This document shows positions 53,908 to 64,000 of a stretch of DNA of 64,000 bases, one piece after another; the stretch's first letter is position 1; every line of letters starts with the position of its first letter. A program made the translations under genes and the position numbers. The stretch spans positions 930,001 to 994,000 of the forward strand of contig NW_015622548.1 of assembly GCF_000835495.1 (NCBI RefSeq), read 5' to 3'. The notes below the pieces were generated by a model, which made no database searches, was not told the DNA's origin, and was given only the letters and a program-made list of their open reading frames with translations. The stretch is from Cladophialophora immunda (taxonomy: Eukaryota > Ascomycota > Eurotiomycetes > Chaetothyriales > Herpotrichiellaceae).

Positions 53908-56900
53908 ATGACGACAATGGCGTCGCTGCCATCATCTGCGTCCCACGATCACCACCCCAGCCGGCCTCGACCTCGCAACATCCAGCTTACACGGAGTTCG
54001 AGCCATGATCAACCCAAGACCGCCGACCTCAATCGACCACTGCCCCCGCCTCCTGTCACTGCTGCGGCCGAGACATTTGAGATTCCTACCCTGCGTCGAA
54101 AACCCCTCCCTGATTCACCAGATTCTGGTACCGCAAAGCTCAACCACAGTCGTTCCTTCAGTCACCCCTTCCCGTCCATCTTTGGTTCCAAAAAGGCGGA
54201 GAAGAAGAACAAGCATGGCATTGACTTTGATGGAGCACGCGATACTCGGCACGAAGAAGGAAATATGAAGCAACATGCCGCTGAAGCGTCCGTGCCACGG
54301 GGTGATCGCCAGCCCGTCACCGGGAAGTGTATGACCTGCGATTCAACCGTCCGGTGGCCGCAAGGGCTTAAGGTGTTCCGATGCACAACCTGTCTGACTA
54401 TCAACGATCTTGAATACAACCCCGAGACCAAAGATGATGCCCAAGCATCGGCAGCTGGGCCCTCGTCCCAGCGCAAAGTCGTCCCTATGTCGGTCGAGAG
54501 GACGAGAACCCTGCTTGATCGCTGTCTCAGACACTACCTCGAGTCTCGTATTGAGCACGACGAGGCTTTTACACCTACGCACTCAATTCCGATCGAAAAT
54601 CACTCGCCAGCCGAGGACTCCTTTCTGTTGGACGGAACCCCGCCAGAAGGCGTCTTGTATGGACAGTTCAACGACGAACAGGACTCTCCGCCACCTTCGC
54701 CGCACCTCGGTATAAAACCACGAAGCCCTTCAGAGGAGTCCAACCTGTCTCCCCGTTACCCCATAAGGCATGGCGGGCCATCCTTTGTTCAAGGTCATCC
54801 TACCGACCCCTTCAACTCGTTCGCACCGACCCACCACAGGCCCCAGGACGCCAGAGGACGCCAATCTTCTGAGCCTGTACAGCATTCAGCCACGTTACTC
54901 AGATCTGATGTTTTTCGTCTAGTTGAAAACTATATTGCTGGCTGTTTCGTCGGATGTGCCACGTTAAACCAGTCTTTCCTCACCCCCCGACCGCCTCAAG
55001 AACATAAACCTAGGTCCGGTTCAGGAACACAACAAAGGCGACAATTATCTGAACCAGCTTCTGCTCCAGTGGTCGAACCTGACGTCTTCTTGTCCGAGCT
55101 TGACGCCAAAACTTTGCTTCTTGGCGACGTTGCGGAGAACGGGTCGTGGTGGTTGGGCGCCCCGAGTGGCCGTGTGGCCATGTCAGGAAAGGAACCTCAT
55201 CATCAGCGAGACAGGTCGCCAGAAAAGACCCGCAGTTCCGCAAGTGCGAGAAATCCTAGGATCAATTGGCTCGAACTTGCCGAATGGTATCGTCTAGTCA
55301 TATACGCAGGCGATCTTTGGGAACAACGGTGGCACGAACTGAGGTCGAGGTTGACAGATCCCAAGGCACAGCAGCGCTGGCATTCGACCTCTTTGGAGAG
55401 TATTCAGCGAGATATCATTGAGTCCCGAATACACCTACAGCGGAGCTTATTGAAGATTACAGAGAATCTCTTGAAACGGCCCAGGCAACCGTTGAAGCAT
55501 CCCGAGGATTGTCGATTCTTGTTGATGCTTCTGGCTAACCCGTTGTTGACACCTGCGAGACTGGAGACAGGAAAGATGTTTGGGGTTACAATACCCCATC
55601 CACCCATACCTGGGGGAAAACAAGTTGACGACAAAGCCCGTGACTCGCCGTCGAAACGTGTTCCAAGCAATGGCAGACGACCGGGAAGTCTCGGCCACCA
55701 TTCCGGCATAATAAAGCGGATATTAGGCCTGATGGCCAATCTCTCGAACGAAAACCACCAATATCTTGTGTCATGGTTTTCTAGATACTCTGACGGCCAC
55801 TTCCAAAGGACGGTGGAGATGGTGGGCAGTTTCGTAAGTTACAGACTGTCTCGACAACAGAAAATGCCTGCCCACGAACTCATCAATCCCACGGAGGGGC
55901 TGGTTCCCAGCTTCTCTGACTCTGGGATGCACCACGCCTCTCAAATTCACGCTGCACTAGGAGGCAGACCTTCTTCCACTTCGGCAGGCAAGTCTGACGG
56001 GAAGCCCAAGCTGTCTTCATACGGTGAAGATTGGCAAATCCGCGTGGCCGCAAGGGTCATGGCCTTGCTGTTCCACGCGAATGTGGGTCACACTGCGCGG
56101 AAGAGGGATGCCTTTGCGGCGCACGAGCAAAGGCTGCAGAGTCCAGGTCTCAATGCCAAGTATCACGCGTACTCTCATGGTCAGATCATACCGATCAGCA
56201 ACTTCTACAACACGATGCTAGACTATGCAGATCTTGTGGCCGACTTTGAAACTTGGGAGACAACCAAGACAAAGTTTACCTTCTGCCAATATCCTTTTTT
56301 TCTGAGCATATATGCGAAAATCCACATCCTCGAGCACGATGCCCGAAGGCAGATGGAAATCAAAGCAAGGGAGGCCTTCTTTGACAGCATTCTCAGTCGC
56401 AAAGCTGTCAGCCAGTACCTCATCCTCAAAGTTCGACGAGAATGTCTGGTTGAGGATAGTCTCCGAAGCGTTTCTGAGGTGGTCGGATCTGGCGGCAGTG
56501 ACATCAAGAAAGGCCTGCGCATCGATTTTCAGGGAGAAGAAGGGGTCGATGCAGGCGGTCTCCGCAAGGAATGGTTCCTGTTGCTGGTGAGAGAGATATT
56601 TGATCCTCATCACGGCCTGTTCGTTTATGACGACGATTCTCTATACTGCTACTTCAACCCCTTTTGCTTCGAATCCTCTGAGCAGTTCTTCCTGGTTGGG
56701 GTGTTGGTCGGACTGGCCATTTACAACTCGACTATTTTGGACGTGGCGTTCCCTCCATTCGTGTTCAAGAAGATGTTAGCTTCAGCGCCTTCAACCAGCG
56801 ACAAGTTGTCATCGATTCCCAAGGTTGGCCACGGGTTCACCCTCGAAGATTTGGCCGAGTTCCGACCTGCTTTGGCGCGAGGCTTCAGGCAGCTGCTCGA

Positions 56901-57579
56901 ATTTGAGGGCGACGTTGAGGAGACGTTCTGTCGCGACTTTGTGGCTGAAATGGACCGCTATGGCGATGTTGTTCAGGTGCCTCTGTGTCCCGGCGGCGAG
57001 AAACGAGCAGTGACCAACTCGAATCGACGAGAATTTGTCGATCTCTACATCCATTATCTGCTCGACACGGCTGTGGCGAGACAGTACGAACCGTTTAAAC
57101 GCGGCTTCTTCACTGTCTGTGGAGGCAATGCGCTATCCTTGTTCCGACCCGAAGAGATCGAACTTCTCGTACGAGGTTCTGATGAACCACTTGACATCGC
57201 TAGCTTGCGCGCGGTTGCAACATACGAAGGCTGGCCCAAGCAGGAAGGACCGCCCGAACAGCAACCCCAGGTCGTCTGGTTTTGGGACTTTTTCGCACGC
57301 GTATCACCCGTGGATCAACGGAAAATCCTGAGCTTCATTACCGCAAGCGATCGGATTCCGGCCATGGGAGCCACAAACCTGGTAATCCGCATCCAGTTAA
57401 TTCGCGCCAAGGAGGAGATGGATGACTTTGGAAGGCCAACAAATAAACCGGTGGAGAGATTTCCCATCGCGAGAACATGCTTTAATACTCTGAGTCTGTA
57501 TCGGTATGCGTCGAGGGAGAAGTTGGAAGAGAAGCTCTGGATGGCGGTGCAGGGGAGTGAAGGATTCGGTTTGAAGTAG
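53908..57579 (+). CDS. HECT-type E3 ubiquitin ligase, Hul4-like
   Basis: Transfers ubiquitin from an E2 to its own cysteine and then to substrates. It is one exon of 1223 residues; the ATG at 53908 was taken, with a second in-frame ATG at 53917. The N-terminal 135 residues are disordered. A zinc-ribbon-like CMTC-x14-CTTC begins at residue 140 (TVRWPQGLKVFRCTTC), a feature I associate with fungal Hul4 proteins. A Ser/Pro region and an all-helical middle follow. The C-terminal HECT domain spans about 870-1223, with IDFQGEEGVDAGGLRKEWF, the E2-binding N-lobe, and the catalytic Cys1191 in IARTCFNTLSLYRY. The final residues EGFGLK match the conserved HECT tail. Yeast Hul4 is shorter (about 890). 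Confidence 0.92.
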   Translation: MTTMASLPSSASHDHHPSRPRPRNIQLTRSSSHDQPKTADLNRPLPPPPVTAAAETFEIPTLRRKPLPDSPDSGTAKLNHSRSFSHPFPSIFGSKKAEKKNKHGIDFDGARDTRHEEGNMKQHAAEASVPRGDRQPVTGKCMTCDSTVRWPQGLKVFRCTTCLTINDLEYNPETKDDAQASAAGPSSQRKVVPMSVERTRTLLDRCLRHYLESRIEHDEAFTPTHSIPIENHSPAEDSFLLDGTPPEGVLYGQFNDEQDSPPPSPHLGIKPRSPSEESNLSPRYPIRHGGPSFVQGHPTDPFNSFAPTHHRPQDARGRQSSEPVQHSATLLRSDVFRLVENYIAGCFVGCATLNQSFLTPRPPQEHKPRSGSGTQQRRQLSEPASAPVVEPDVFLSELDAKTLLLGDVAENGSWWLGAPSGRVAMSGKEPHHQRDRSPEKTRSSASARNPRINWLELAEWYRLVIYAGDLWEQRWHELRSRLTDPKAQQRWHSTSLESIQRDIIESRIHLQRSLLKITENLLKRPRQPLKHPEDCRFLLMLLANPLLTPARLETGKMFGVTIPHPPIPGGKQVDDKARDSPSKRVPSNGRRPGSLGHHSGIIKRILGLMANLSNENHQYLVSWFSRYSDGHFQRTVEMVGSFVSYRLSRQQKMPAHELINPTEGLVPSFSDSGMHHASQIHAALGGRPSSTSAGKSDGKPKLSSYGEDWQIRVAARVMALLFHANVGHTARKRDAFAAHEQRLQSPGLNAKYHAYSHGQIIPISNFYNTMLDYADLVADFETWETTKTKFTFCQYPFFLSIYAKIHILEHDARRQMEIKAREAFFDSILSRKAVSQYLILKVRRECLVEDSLRSVSEVVGSGGSDIKKGLRIDFQGEEGVDAGGLRKEWFLLLVREIFDPHHGLFVYDDDSLYCYFNPFCFESSEQFFLVGVLVGLAIYNSTILDVAFPPFVFKKMLASAPSTSDKLSSIPKVGHGFTLEDLAEFRPALARGFRQLLEFEGDVEETFCRDFVAEMDRYGDVVQVPLCPGGEKRAVTNSNRREFVDLYIHYLLDTAVARQYEPFKRGFFTVCGGNALSLFRPEEIELLVRGSDEPLDIASLRAVATYEGWPKQEGPPEQQPQVVWFWDFFARVSPVDQRKILSFITASDRIPAMGATNLVIRIQLIRAKEEMDDFGRPTNKPVERFPIARTCFNTLSLYRYASREKLEEKLWMAVQGSEGFGLK

Positions 57580-59843
57580 ATCCTGTGGTTATGCACTGGG
57601 CTGATACACGATATGGGCGAGACAAGTGGCGGATGCGAAGGAACGGAGATGGAGCTCACCATGCTCTCTGTGTTGGATCATGTTTCACGCATTTCTCTGG
57701 GTTTGATTCGGGAGCGTCGGCGCTGGTGGGGGAAATCTGCGAGCTGAAGCATTTGACCGGCCCCGCAGATTCATTGGGAAACAGGCGCAGCTTGTCAGCG
57801 CCGTAGGGGAACGAAGTCGGGAATTTTGGACTCGCTCGATGGTTTCTCTTATACGGGCACCTCGACCAGGAGCATTCTGTGGCGCCGCATGGCTTTGCAC
57901 GCTGGTTCCATTGGGTCCAGCAGGGGGGCAATGAAAGACACCTCTGGCTCTGGGATATAAGAAAAGTAGAACCATTCATGCTGTCACGAGTATAGGAATG
58001 CATAGCGATCACAGCATTGTTTCCCGGCCCGTAGACGAGCGGCTAGAAAAATGCCAGTGTTATTTAATCGACGTGGCTTAGTGATGGGTATATGGATATA
58101 CCTTGTGGGTGTTTGGATGTGGCAGTCGGTGGCCATAGGGTCGCGAACTAGGAATTATGGACCAAGAGGAAGAGACGGACGACTTCTCTAGAAGTCTGGA
58201 CCGCTGGACTGTGACCTGTTTGGTGCGTTTGCACAGCAACTATGTAGATGGTTGTAGCTACTGCAGAGCAAACAAATGCAACAAATAAATAGCATAACGG
58301 TGGTGATAAGGCGAGTGCACGACTTTTCCGGCATTTCGAACACCTGAGCAGGTGAATAAGTGCAATCGGCAAACGTCGCCGAGGCAAAAGAAGTTGTATT
58401 CACACAGGAAGGAGGAACGCTGGGCCTCGAGAGGACAAGGGAGGTGTTGGATTCCAAGGGCATAAGGAGGCAGTCGACGCAAGAGCCTCATGCGAAGAGG
58501 TGGTCGGAAGCGGGCCCAGATGGATCCACGACGATAGGTGGAAGCAAGACCAAGTCCATTGGCATTTGCTCCCTTGTCGAGGAGCATCTGCACCACCTTC
58601 TCGTCACCATGCTCGCGTTGATACATATATACATCGATCTCATACTGCGCTGCGACCGATCTAGCAAGGCAGGCGAACGGCGGGTAACATAATGCAAGAG
58701 GAGTAATATCGCAGACGACAAGGAAGAGAGAGGAGCAGGGAGAGAGAGGCGGAGGGATGTCTATCTTTCCTTTTTTTCCCCATCCCGCATATTGCTTTTC
58801 CCCCCGGGGAGCAGCAGCGCCAACGCGTCACGCGACAAAGCAAACAAGCAAAAAGTAGAACAGCCTGAGAGCTTGACGGTAAAAGATTCAAGCGCATGTT
58901 GCCTGGGGCAGCCCCCTTTTCCAGATCGTGGGATTTTCTCGGTGCTTAGAAGGAGCAGGGAAGGACCTCTGACTGAGTCACCTGCATTTTTCACCAAAAA
59001 AGAAAAACATCCGTGGGAGCTGCATGAGCAGCTGGTTTGTTTTTCCGATCATCTGGTCTGGAAAATGGTGAAATGCACCGTTTTGAATCGGAATCAAGGT
59101 TCCTGCCCGTGCGCAGCCACCAGGCCAAGGGAGCAATAGTCGGCGAAAAGGGACCGAGTAGGAGCTCTGCAAAACAGCTCAAGGTTTCTAGCGCTAGAGT
59201 GCAACTTTGATTAGCCATGTGAGACAGGTTCCAAAACGCACCTGGAACTGTCCCAGCGGATAATATTTGCTTGAGAGGCACAACAAGGACGAATGGCAAC
59301 TTCGGCCTCAACACCGTGAGCGTCTCGGGTCCAAGGCTGCACTCACCGACTTTACCAGGAAACTGGATCATTTGTCACAGAAAATTGCCCATCCCGCGGT
59401 AAGAACATGTCCGAACTGCATGGCGGAGACATTAGTGAACAAGCTCGGCGACGGGGAAGCTGGCTAGACGAGATCTTTGTCTGCGGCCGCAAAGGTCTGG
59501 CTGTAGGAATGAGATAACGCACGGGTGCACGATGATATCTCGGAGGGGGCGTGAGATCGTCCATGGCCATTTGGTTGGTCGTCGGAAAATGTCGACAAAA
59601 AGTTTCGATCAAGCAGAAACACGCCCCGCACTCGGCTGCACTGCCCAAGCTATCATTTTTGTTGCTGTCTGGCTACGTCTGGTAGCTTTGGCTGGCGGGA
59701 GGACCCCCCTCAACAATATTTCTTTTTGATCCCTCGACTGTCCTGGAAGTTTTTTGTTGCTCTTCTCCCGTACAGTATCTTCTGCGACTCGCTCATTCTG
59801 TTGTCCTGCTGCATTTTCCATAGACCAGAGATCCTAGATCAAG
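57580..59843. other. Intergenic region with ankyrin relic
   Basis: About 2.26 kb between the HECT ligase and a polyol-type dehydrogenase. Apart from the ankyrin-like fragment on the minus strand, I see no gene. Frames such as minus 57656-58012 have no domain or codon bias. Confidence 0.4.
58558..58650 (-). pseudogene. Ankyrin-repeat fragment (relic)
   Basis: Read on the minus strand, this segment encodes YQREHGDEKVVQMLLDKGAN followed by AN. It matches the fungal ankyrin-repeat consensus GHEKVVQMLLDKGADVN nearly residue for residue. The frame stays open upstream toward 58740 (including TPLALCYPPFACLARSVAAQ), but no second clear repeat, start codon or domain is seen. Downstream the sequence loses resemblance within a few residues. 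A single isolated repeat in intergenic DNA is best explained as the remains of an ankyrin-repeat gene. A short exon of an unpredicted gene is the alternative. Confidence 0.45.
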
Positions 59844-61161
59844 ATGGGTTCCGCAAGTCTTCCCTCCCAAATGAAGGCGTTGAGTATGACTCCCTCCCGT
59901 CACTGCGTTGGCTCTTGATTCCGAAAAGAAGCGGTCAGAGGGTGAAATCTGTCCGGAAAATCGACTGATCTGTGTGTGTCTAGAGTACGATGAGCCAGAA
60001 AAGTTCAGCGTCGTCGAGGTCCCTCTCCCCAAGCTCCGTGAACATGACATCCTGGTACGTAGACTCGACACAGACTGGACGAAGAGACTGCTGAGAACAA
60101 GATATAGATCAAGGTCAAGGCTTGCGGTGTCTGCGGCACTGACCTGCACATCCACGAGGGTGAATTCTTGGCCAAGGTATGAGCAAAAAGCTCACTGTGT
60201 CGACTGCGAACAAATCTGACAGAAGCTGCAGTTCCCCTTGATCCCTGGCCACGAGACCGTCGGCGTCGTTGCAGCCCTCGGGCCCAAAGTCAAGGGGTTC
60301 GAAGTTGGTCAGCGGGTGGTTGCAGACAACTCCGAACTCTGTGGAGAATGCTTCTATTGCCGTCGCGGTGAGGAGCTTCTTTGCGAAGATTTCCAAGCTC
60401 ATGGTGTGACCATGGATGGTGGCTTTGCCGAGTATTGCGCATACCCTGCCAAACGAGTCTTCCCCATCAAGAACCTGTCCGATGTTGACGCCACCCTCCT
60501 CGAGCCCGCCTCCTGCGCCGCCCACGGTCTGGATAAGATTGCACCCAAGATGGGCTCCAGTGTGCTCATGTTCGGTGCGGGACCTACGGGTCTCGTCCTG
60601 ACACAGATGCTCCGCCAGAACGGTGGTTGCCATGTTGTCATTGCAGCGCCTGAGGGACTGAAGATGAACCTCGCCAAGTCCCTGGATGCCGCTGATGAGT
60701 ATGTTGAGCTGTCCCGAAAGGACCCCGGCCCGCAGTTCGAAAAGATCAAGAGAGAGAATCCTTATGGCTTCGACGTTGTTGTTGAAGCCACGGGCAGCGT
60801 TAAGATCTTGGAAGACTCGATCAACTATGTGCGAAGAGGCGGCAAGCTTGTGGTGTATGGCGTCTACGGCAACAAGGACCGTGTGTCGTGGCCACCGACC
60901 AAGATCTTCGGTGACGAAATCACCATCCTCGGGTCGTTCAGTGAGACGTACAAGTTCCCTGCTGCCATCGACTATCTTGGTATGTATTGTCCATTCCCAG
61001 CTCTTCCTCGGTCGATGTGGCTGACAATTCGTTCAATAGACTCGGGCAAGGTCAAGGTCGCAGGCATCGTGAACAAGACATTCAAGCTGGAGCAGTGGGC
61101 CGAGTGTCTGGAGTCGATGAAGAACAAGAGTGCCATTAAGGCAGCCATTGTTTTCGATTAG
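59844..61161 (+). CDS. Zinc-dependent MDR dehydrogenase, polyol/arabinitol type
   Basis: Likely an NAD(P)-dependent polyol or secondary alcohol dehydrogenase. Five exons (59844-59883, 59984-60054, 60108-60176, 60232-60979, 61040-61161) give 349 residues. Catalytic zinc ligands are visible: Cys46 in CGVCGTDLH, and His67-Glu68 in IPGHETVG. The structural zinc cysteines 97, 100, 103 and 111 are all present (CGECFYCRRGEELLC). The cofactor motif is MFGAGPTGLVL. The first intron follows MGSASLPSQMKAL. An alternative in-frame acceptor 9 nt upstream of exon 4 would insert three residues (Lys-Leu-Gln) before FPLIPGHE; the shorter form matches the family. The D-arabinitol/sorbitol type is my best guess from overall pattern. 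Confidence 0.92.
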
Positions 61162-62395
61162 AGGAGCGCGTCACAAATGTAGACGGCAGGTCTCGGCAGT
61201 AGGCGAATCTGTAAGGGCTGTAGACGGCTCTGTCTTCGAACTGAGGGTCATAGGTGTCTTGGAGATCAAGTTCTCCTACGGTCGGTAGGGGAGTGGCAAG
61301 GGAAAAGGCGCAGGAATGAGTTGTCGAGACGGTGTAGAAATGGTCAAGCCACTATTATTTGATCCCAGATCCTTTGAACGTTTCGTGTGCCTTTCCTATT
61401 CGAGCATTGAGCAACAATGCGGCCTGACCACCTCCAATGCATCCCTGACCTGTCTCAGTATCGCCATTATTCCTCGAATTGACCATGGCTTTATTATATG
61501 TTGGTGCGAGACCTCGACCTAAAGATGATCAGCGAGGACGCCGACCATTGTCAACTTCACCAAACTGAAGATTAGATACGTCCTGGAACAGTCAACATGC
61601 ATGAGCTCGCGATGCTTATTCAGCCCACAACGTCGTCTGTTTGCTCTTTCCAGACTGATGGCCGTAGTCGTGGCTCCAAGCCCTTCAACATCGAGTGCTC
61701 AGTGTTGAGATCCTATATACCTACACAGGTAGGCGTATGGCATGTGTTTCCTGCCACGCCGTGTACTTACCATTCAACCACTAATGGGATGCTCGAATAT
61801 AGCTGTTGTTTGACGAGACGTCGGCAGCGAGATTTGGCAATCTTTCATGCGATCCAAGCAAGTGCAGCTTCCATTCTGATTAGCAGCTCAGCTGGACGAG
61901 AAGGACTTGATCGCCCACGATGGCATCCTCAAGGAATCTTCGGCCGCCGGGAAAACATGATGGAACCGGAATACATCAAGGAGTCAGATGATGATAGGAT
62001 TGCAGAGTCTGTGGGCCAACAAGACAACCTTCTTCTGGACTTCTCCCCAGTCAATTCAGAGTTGCCAAAAGATGACGAGGGATATCAGAGAACAAGCTGT
62101 CGTGTAGCAAGGGCGGGATGGAGTGAAGGGAAAGCGACTAAACACACACCACCAGTCCAAAGTGATATCCAGATCACTCACTCGTCCAGTTCGGATAAAA
62201 CCTGCTCTGCCACACCCATGGATGTACTGCCCCCAGCCTCCTGGTTCCCAGAGACCTCAGTGTTTAAATATCTTACTTCTGTTTGATCTCACCGTCGACC
62301 ATTCCTGCCATCGCCGACTCAATATCAACCGCCATCCCTAAAAGCATCATCTTCAGAGTACTTGTATAACACCACATCCTGCTGTACCAGCAAAC
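61162..62395. other. Intergenic region with weak ORF
   Basis: About 1.2 kb between the dehydrogenase and the next plus-strand gene. It contains a 229-codon open frame treated separately. A TTTAAATA (62263-62270) lies about 130 nt before the next start codon and could serve as its TATA element. Confidence 0.4.
61597..62286 (+). CDS. Doubtful 229-residue hypothetical protein
   Basis: An ATG-initiated frame of 229 codons. The second half is hydrophilic and acidic (PEYIKESDDDRIAESVGQQD) and could be real protein. The first half is Cys/Ser-rich with mixed codons. It ends only 110 nt before the start of the next gene and overlaps the region where that gene's promoter should lie. No domain, signal peptide or splice signals were recognised, so chance remains likely. 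Confidence 0.22.
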   Translation: MHELAMLIQPTTSSVCSFQTDGRSRGSKPFNIECSVLRSYIPTQVGVWHVFPATPCTYHSTTNGMLEYSCCLTRRRQRDLAIFHAIQASAASILISSSAGREGLDRPRWHPQGIFGRRENMMEPEYIKESDDDRIAESVGQQDNLLLDFSPVNSELPKDDEGYQRTSCRVARAGWSEGKATKHTPPVQSDIQITHSSSSDKTCSATPMDVLPPASWFPETSVFKYLTSV

Positions 62396-63489
62396 ATGTT
62401 GCCTCCCAAGTCTCCCAACACGTCCTCGACCACCACGACCCTTACACTCCCATTGAGGGCTGCACCGCCAAAGTCAGTTATCCTTGATCCCTATTTCACC
62501 CTCCTGTACGAAGACAACAAGAAGAACTTACAACACTTCCTTGACAACAAAGCGCCTCTTCCTGTCAAGGAAGTTCTCGCCACATCAAGATTTGCCGAAT
62601 ACCTTTTGAGCAAGGAGCCAGGTCCAAGGGTCCAGTACGGAAACCTTCGGCCTGCTCTGAGTGCCATCCGTTCCTTCTTGGTCAGCTCTCCCGGTGGCAA
62701 GAAGCTGTTGGCATTCTATAAGCACCTCCTGCAAGTTCAAGGTCGTTGGTTGATGGCGACAGCCCAGTTGGTCAGCTTTGAACTCTATGTCAAGCTCACT
62801 TACGCCCTCTTCATCTCCCGTGATGACAAGAAGCTCTTAGACCATTTCATCAAGGTCATCCCAGGAGCTCTGTCCAAGGTGGCGAACTACAGCAATGTTG
62901 ACAGAGCTAGCTTTGACACCTTGCTGAATCTCGAAAAGAATCGTCTTCAGGAAGCCAGCTTCAGTGCAGCAGACAGCCTCTTCAACTTCAAAGTCTCTAA
63001 GGAATTCTACCACACTCACGGGAAACTTCTCACTGCCATCGAGGTGCACGAAGCCAAGCTTGAGGAACTGCGTGAGCGAGCCGCTCGCCGCAAAGCTGAA
63101 CGGCAGGCTAGGATTCAAGCCGCGTACACACGAAATTCAGCTACGCTCAACCGACAGATGGGTATGGCTGGTATGACTCCCCACCATCCGGAGGTTGAAG
63201 CCTCTGTCTGTCAGTACACCAAGGAGATTCGTAATGAATTCTTCTCTTTCAACGAAGATACTGATGCTCAAGAGCCTCTCGGTGAGTCTTTTCGTTTCCA
63301 ACCTTGCCGACAGCATCGCTAACCAATCTGTTGAGACTTGACCGGTGAATAGTACTGGGGGATCAACTTCACGGTCACAACGTCACTGCTTTCCCGTTGG
63401 TGTTCTCTGTCGGCTGCATATGGAATGCTCTTCTTCGAGCCCACCTGTGTAAGGCAACGCTTTCCCTCATGAGGATTGGCGTATCCTAA
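62396..63489 (+). CDS. Helical protein of unknown function
   Basis: Two exons (62396-63281, 63353-63489) joined over a 71-nt intron (GTGAGT to GAATAG) give 340 residues; ignoring the splice would end it at 63322. After a Ser/Thr/Pro-rich N-terminus the protein is mostly helical, with VILDPYFTLLYEDNKKNLQH, LPVKEVLATSRFAEYLLSKE and LVSFELYVKLTYALFISRDD. A charged coiled coil follows at about 215-245 (KLEELRERAARRKAERQARI). The exon 2 part includes FPLVFSVGCIWNALLRAHL, which may be a membrane helix. No family was recognised. The exon 1 coding sequence is strong; the second exon is less certain. Confidence 0.7.
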
Positions 63490-64000
63490 ACATGAAAGGC
63501 ATAAATCCAAGAGTCATGTCACTGGCAAGCTCACCAAGAGAAAGGTTGCATGCACTCGAGCGTATGGCATTTGAATGAGCTTTGGAAAGGACGGATGCGA
63601 TTTTATGGCCCATGCCCAGTTGCCATGAGCCTAAGGAAAATCCATTTGGAATGACTTTCTTGGATCGAAGTGAACAGGAGAATTGACTTCTTGTCAAGCA
63701 GACATTGTCGGCCAAATGAGAATCAGAAGCAAATGTCCACCTTCACATTGAACGGTACATGAAAGCTTGGTGATAGGAATTCCCAAGGGCTTTGCGGATG
63801 GTTTCAAAACACCAATTCGAGCTCTTGAACAAGACAGACTGCTGCTGCAGGACTTTTTCAATATGATTGAAATTGAATTCTAGCCGTTGGTTCCTCACTT
63901 TTGTTTTGCATTTTTCTTCTCCCTCTGTCAACAAGTCGTCCTGCGCGGGGGCAAGTGAGACCTTGATACCATCAAGGATGTTGATAGGCTAGAAGCAAGA
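63490..64000. other. Terminal region of the window
   Basis: This is 3' flank of the preceding gene. Short frames on the minus strand (63467-63715, 63743-63934) show no domain. No feature is supported. Confidence 0.4.

Overview
The window is nuclear DNA from a filamentous ascomycete (Pezizomycotina). Evidence: short introns (about 50-120 nt) with GTAAGT/GTGAGT-like donors, CTRAC-type branch points and CAG/TAG acceptors; CT-rich leaders; a Zn(II)2Cys6 regulator, a tannase-family esterase, a DUF3431 protein and a Dal5-type permease, all typical of this group; and monocistronic genes on both strands separated by 0.25-8 kb. A narrower placement (for example Eurotiomycetes) is only a guess. I saw no tRNA, rRNA, CRISPR array, intact transposon or telomere repeat.

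Layout. 1-10 kb: the 3' end of an unidentified gene, a coiled-coil protein gene (minus), the ribosomal protein uL18/RPL5 gene and a long leucine-rich-repeat protein gene of the fungal Mhp1 type. 10.5-21 kb: a metabolic block with a mitochondrial D-lactate dehydrogenase (minus) sharing a promoter with a Dal5-type permease (plus), then a Zn(II)2Cys6 regulator and a secreted tannase/feruloyl esterase. This order suggests, without proof, a module for acid or ester catabolism. 23-32 kb: four consecutive minus-strand genes, namely two polytopic membrane proteins of unknown function, a type II membrane-anchored DUF3431 protein, and phosphoinositide phospholipase C. 32-40 kb: an 8.2-kb gene-poor stretch with one weak spliced candidate.

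40-50 kb: a BRD8/Bdc1-like bromodomain protein gene, a very small three-exon coiled-coil gene, a zinc-independent MDR oxidoreductase whose reading frame hides a GC-AG intron, and a mitochondrial circularly permuted GTPase (Gep3/Mtg3 type). 50-64 kb: a GMC flavin oxidoreductase, a Hul4-like HECT ubiquitin ligase, an ankyrin-repeat relic, a zinc-dependent polyol/alcohol dehydrogenase and an unidentified helical protein.

Most of the window is housekeeping (translation, chromatin, ubiquitin, lipid signalling, mitochondrial ribosome assembly). Islands of accessory metabolism (10-21, 45-47, 51-53 and 60-61 kb) and fungal-specific membrane proteins lie among these genes. Exon boundaries were derived by hand from splice signals and frame. 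Where I give a protein length, the joined exons sum to a multiple of three with no internal stop.
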